A stretch of DNA of 64,000 nucleotides from Leptobrachium leishanense (lineage: Eukaryota; Chordata; Amphibia; Anura; Megophryidae). The translations under genes were made by a program, and so were the position numbers. Location of the stretch: the NCBI GenBank assembly GCA_009667805.1, contig CM019067.1:67626637-67690636 (forward strand), written 5' to 3'. Under the pieces are notes generated by a model. The model was not told where the DNA came from. It made no database searches and worked only from the letters and a program-made list of their open reading frames with translations. Below are positions 60,690 to 64,000 of the stretch, piece after piece. Numbering within the stretch: position 1 is the stretch's first letter; the number at the start of each line of letters is the position of its first letter.

Positions 60690-61480
60690 GACATCAATTA
60701 CTGCAAATGTTTACCTTGACCTTTTGACTGAATACATGGCACCCCAACTACATGACCTTCAACCATCATTTTCCAGCAAGATGGTGCACCACCACATTGG
60801 GGCTGCATGTTCGTGGGTTCCTAAATGAAACATTTCCAGACCGGTGGATTGGTAGGGGTGGCCCAATTCCCTAGCCACCTCGTTCACCAGGTATCACTCC
60901 CCTCAACTTTTTTCTACGTGGTTATGTTAAAGATATGGTGTATGGAACAAAGGTATGGGACATCACTAATCTAAGGCTAGGGTCAGACGAACGCATTTTT
61001 CACGTCTACTGTCAAAAAGTGCGTTGATGCACTTTTTCACGGAAGATGCGATAGCGGTCATACGGTGCGCAATTTCGGCCGTGATTTTTGACAGAGCTAT
61101 TAAAAACAAATGGACGTGATGTTGGCCGGACATGTGCAGCGTCTGACGTCTCCTAATCACACACACACACGCCGCTATGCGGACACAGCGCACACTGTAC
61201 GTCAGTACTAGAGGTTCTACGTTCTAGAAAAAATGCGTTCCTTTGCCGCTTGCGTTGCGCGGCCGTACTTCGTATATTGGCTGTCATTTGCTGCTACTGT
61301 GGCCGTAATAAAGTGCGGCTGCACGCGCGTTCGCACTGCGTTCGTCTGACCGCCCCAGCCTTAAGCAGAGGATCCCTGATGCCATTGCCACCACTGATGA
61401 GGGTATGCTACAGCGAACATGACGCGAAATCGAGTACCGTCTTGATGTGCTTCGTGCAACTAATGGTGCCCATATAGAGG
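60690..61480 (+). pseudogene. Mariner-like transposase remnant (DDE_3 type)
   Basis: Translation of the plus strand, with frame changes, gives EYMAPQLHDLQPSF, then a QQDGAPPHWG-like block near 60778-60806 (second catalytic Asp), HVRGFLNETFPDRWIGRGGP, PRSPGITPLNFFLRGYVKDM (near 60885-60935), and, after the MITE, RIPDAIATTDEGMLQR and RATNGAHIEVY at the C-terminus (about 61440-61485). The third catalytic position, usually Asp in a P-L-D-F-F-L-W motif, reads Asn (PLNFFLRG). The N-terminal DNA-binding half is missing, replaced by the left foldback arm. Confidence 0.78.
60974..61361. mobile_element. TA-flanked AGGCTAGGGTCAGACG MITE, complete (388 bp)
   Basis: Ends AGGCTAGGGTCAGACGAACG and CGTTCGTCTGACCGCCCCAGCCT, flanked by TA (60972-60973 and 61362-61363). 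The left foldback arm of the host element shows the empty site (CTGATTTAGATTAGTG, inverse of CACTAATC-TA-AATCAG), confirming both boundaries and the duplication. Same family as the split copy at 45720-51115. Confidence 0.94.
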
Positions 61481-61609
61481 TGTATTAAATGAGGCAAAAA
61501 AACTTAAATATATACCGTCTCATTTTGTAATAATTTTCACTTATCTGTCGTTTCATTTGCCTTTGTAACACATTTTTGAAATTGTAAAGAGACTTTATGG
61601 ACACCCTGT

Positions 61610-62340
61610 ACAACTGATGGGGCAATTCTGTGTACCATGGATGTGGGCAGTTTACATACCTTGATCCCACATACTGAAGGTAAAGGGCTGATTTTTGGTG
61701 CTTTACAGGGTTTGCCCATGTCTGTTCCTAATGGAGCTTTTGACAATTGTGCTTAGTAGAAATAATTTACTTTGAAATCTACTTTGAAAGGTGAATACTT
61801 ACAAACTCAAGGGTATTCCATGAGTTCGAATACGTCGCCTTCATATGCAAATCTGTTTAGGAATGCATTTGAGGAGGCGTTTATTCAGATATGACATTTC
61901 AGAATTTTGCACGAGTCTGGTATTGTTTCATTGATATTTTTCTCATCTGGACTGGAGATCTAGATTCCCTGTGTGAATACCAGTTTGATGATTACGAGCG
62001 ATCAACTTAATGATTTTTCTACATGTGGTAACCCCTAGGGACTACTGAAGGAATTTTAGCAAAAAGCACGTGGATTCCAACAGGAGGATTTTCTGAATCC
62101 TAGTTGACGGAGGCACTAAGATGTCCATGTGTCACCACTTTTAGTGATGTTTAACCTACAGGGAGACATAGTAATAACAGAAGAATGTGGTGACTATCTG
62201 CGCTTCCCTCTTAAGTGATGGGTATTCTCGAGTGGGAGATCTTCTTATGTTGTAGAGTCACTTTTCACATACAGTCTTCAACCCTCGAAAGAGACGGGGA
62301 TAAATGGCAACATAGTATGATTTGCTTAACTCAACTGAGC
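61610..62340 (+). pseudogene. Penelope-like element 2, RT part 2
   Basis: The RT resumes as LCTMDVGSLHTLIPHTEG-like sequence (motif A region, about 61630-61680), GALQGLPMSVPNGAFDN, and, after frame changes, a box FIDIFLIWTGDLDSLCEYQ near 61930-61985. This box corresponds to YIDDxFLIWxG, with one catalytic Asp codon missing. Stops are frequent. No GIY-YIG domain is visible before the reverse-strand Penelope remnant begins. Confidence 0.75.
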
Positions 62341-63630
62341 CCCCCAAAAAATGTGCAAAGGTTCAACTCACATGTGGAGGTGTCATAAATCAGACACTAG
62401 ATATACTGCACCACCGGTATTTTAAGGAGATACCGGACTCCCCTTTAGCGCCTCCGTTTGAAGATATTCCTCCAGGGAATAAAAAATACAGCTGCAGGAT
62501 CTTAGGTGAAGGTATTAGAGAAAATTTATTACATTAAAACAAATAAAATTGAACGCCAAGACGCGTTTCGCGAACCAGTCGCTTCCTCAGTCGGCAAAGA
62601 ATGAATGACTCTAGTTGTCCTGCAGTGTTCTTATATCCCCTGATGTCCATAACATAATTAGGTAACGGAACGCCCGTTTTTCAAAACTCGACAAACTCCA
62701 CTGCGCTTGCGCGGGGTGCCGTCCAATGATAGTATAAGGTCCGCCTTCAAAGATGCGGTTCTATCATGCGGTTCTAACCTATCATGCGGTTCATTAAATC
62801 TCTAGTGCTTATGCCTAAACAATTATCGTATGCGCCCTGGTCTATCTTGAGAGGCTCAATGACGTTACTAATATACAATTCTGTATTAAAAAAACTCATA
62901 TGGGTATGTTGATACTATACCCACTATTACAGATATATATACACAGCATATAATTTCAACAGCCTAAAAAAGGAGGGACAATCATTGTATATTCTTAAAT
63001 GTGGAGTACCCAGTATCTAATGTACCTAAATATTAAAAAGTTAATTTAACCTCAAACTATCATGTGATTACAGTGTATAAAATTTACCTTTTTAATATAA
63101 TGTAGATATTTCTCCCAAAAAGTGTTAAATTTCTCGATACATGCCGCAACTCTATGTTTCATTGTATTTTTAATAAGTTATGTGCTATAGAGTATTCTAA
63201 ATCCCTATTATTGTTATTCTTTCTTATACCTTTATTATCCATCAATATCTACATACTCATCAGATCACAATTAACTCAGCCCCAAAAAACTTAAATAATA
63301 TTCATCAAATAATCTTATAATTTATATCAAATTAGTGATCTAAAGTGCAAGATGTTGTATCTTCCCTAAGAAATATATATAAACCTTAATTAATACGTTT
63401 TTAAGTTTATATAATTATTAATTATAAAGTGACCAATTGCTGATTTAATTTAAAGTGCTAGTTGTGATTTACAGTGCAAGATGCTATATCTTCTAAAAAT
63501 ACATCAACCTTAATTGGTTTAATATTGAGTTAGTATAAATATTATTTATATTTTATTTATAAAGTGCTCAGTTATTGATTTAATTTAAAGTGCTAAAACT
63601 AATATGTTGTGTTTTTTTTTTTCTGTTTTT
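62341..63630 (-). mobile_element. Penelope-like element 3, 3' region
   Basis: Non-coding 3' part of the minus-strand element whose coding end is at 63631. It includes GGAAGCGACTGGTTCGCGAA and ACGCGTCTTGGCGTTC (minus strand, near 62554-62590), a GCGAAACGCGT motif characteristic of Penelope-like element ends. The left boundary is not certain; 62341-62540 may belong to the neighbouring copy. A+T-rich repeats (AAAGTGCTA, GTGCAAGATG) recur at 63340-63600. Confidence 0.6.
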
Positions 63631-64000
63631 TTATTTATAAAAAATGAGAAATTTCAAAATCTTGATTAAGTCCCTTAGGTACCATTGTTTTGTTTTTAAA
63701 TTGTAGATCCACCTCATCTCCACTCTATTTATCCTATTAATAAAATCTCCCCCTCTCCATTCCTTCTCCACCTGTTGAATTGCTAAAAATTTCGTCCCCC
63801 TAGGGTCTTTGTTATGATTATCCTTATAGTGTTGTGGTACTGTGTGCGAGTATATACCTTTTTTAATGTTATTAAGGTGCTCGCTAATGCGGACATTGAG
63901 ACTTCTCGTTGTTCGGCCAACATACATTTTTCCACACGGGCAAATTAAAATATAAATAACATTCCTAGAGAAAAAGGTGAGTGTGTCATGTATCTTATGT
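63631..64000 (-). CDS. Penelope-like element 3, GIY-YIG endonuclease end (partial)
   Basis: The frame runs off the right edge of the window. Going inward on the minus strand it reads VIYILICPCGKMYVGRTTRS, then LNVRISEHLNNIKKG, HTVPQHYKDNHNKDP, KEWRGGDFINRINRVEMRWI and YNLKTKQWYLRDL. This is the C-terminal GIY-YIG endonuclease of Penelope-like elements: the IYxLICPCGKxYVGRT segment is the GIY/YIG core, R-x3-H lies in the helix, and E in NRVEMRWI is the metal-binding Glu. This domain nicks DNA for target-primed reverse transcription. No stop or frameshift is seen up to the window edge, so this copy may be better preserved than the other two. Confidence 0.9.
   Translation of the reverse strand, partial: HKIHDTLTFFSRNVIYILICPCGKMYVGRTTRSLNVRISEHLNNIKKGIYSHTVPQHYKDNHNKDPRGTKFLAIQQVEKEWRGGDFINRINRVEMRWIYNLKTKQWYLRDLIKILKFLIFYK

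Larger units (their letters stand above)
60391..61609. mobile_element. Mariner-like element with long foldback arms
   Basis: Ends ACAGGGTGGCCGTAAAGTCT and AGACTTTATGGACACCCTGT. The inverted arms extend about 290 bp: 60391-60677 pairs with 61609 back to about 60912, once the inner MITE is discounted. The right arm includes the last codons of the transposase, so the left arm is an antisense duplicate of coding sequence. TA follows the right end, while the left flank reads AA, so the TA duplication is only half preserved. Inserted in a Penelope element. Confidence 0.82.

Overview
This window looks like intergenic or intronic DNA from a large, repeat-rich vertebrate nuclear genome, most likely an amphibian and probably a frog. 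That inference rests on the element mix: CR1-, L1/Tx1- and L2-type LINEs, Penelope-like elements with a GIY-YIG domain, Ty3/Gypsy LTRs, Tc1/mariner transposons with vertebrate-type transposases, hAT MITEs and TTAA-flanked non-autonomous elements. Species cannot be named from the sequence. I see no host protein-coding gene, tRNA, rRNA or snRNA gene. Every coding region I can recognise belongs to a mobile element.

Layout, left half. 1-8.7 kb: mostly anonymous DNA, with a 1.64 kb hAT-type element (1713-3352), a foldback-rich MITE (3420-4116), a solo LTR (4515-4982), a small hAT MITE and a 5'-truncated CR1. 8.7-16.5 kb: an L1 3' end whose own target duplication was hit by a hAT MITE; a Penelope-like element (PLE) split by a solo LTR and by a TTAA element; then a decayed Ty3/Gypsy gag-pol whose gag is split by CR1. 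17.8-22.0 kb: a nearly full-length minus-strand CR1 inserted in a hAT MITE. Its ORF1 carries a micro-inversion that destroys the esterase GDS motif. 22.0-28.4 kb: tandem and inverted GCACAAAC/GCACTAAC repeats and several MITEs. 29.6-32.3 kb: a damaged L1/Tx1 ORF2.

Layout, right half. 33.1-43.1 kb: MITEs, a 933-bp solo LTR and a 1251-bp Tc1-like element with perfect ends but an amputated transposase. 43.9-45.5 kb: a second Tc1-like element with about 200-bp terminal inverted repeats and a single frameshift. 45.7-51.1 kb: a four-level nest, in which a TA-flanked MITE holds a solo LTR, which holds a pol-less Ty3/Gypsy element, which holds both another solo LTR and an L2 fragment. 51.8-57.5 kb: a full-length L1 with a 16-bp target duplication, intact ORF1, and an ORF2 broken only at a C9 run. 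57.6-60.1 kb: a second CR1-type LINE. 60.1-62.3 kb: a second PLE, carrying a foldback mariner-like element that itself contains a MITE. 62.5-64.0 kb: a third PLE on the minus strand, running off the window.

Target duplications give a clear relative chronology at several places. The youngest-looking insertions are the 51.8-kb L1 and the 46.1-kb LTR element, whose LTRs are almost identical. Several otherwise open reading frames are broken exactly at homopolymers, so base-calling error is a live alternative to true decay.
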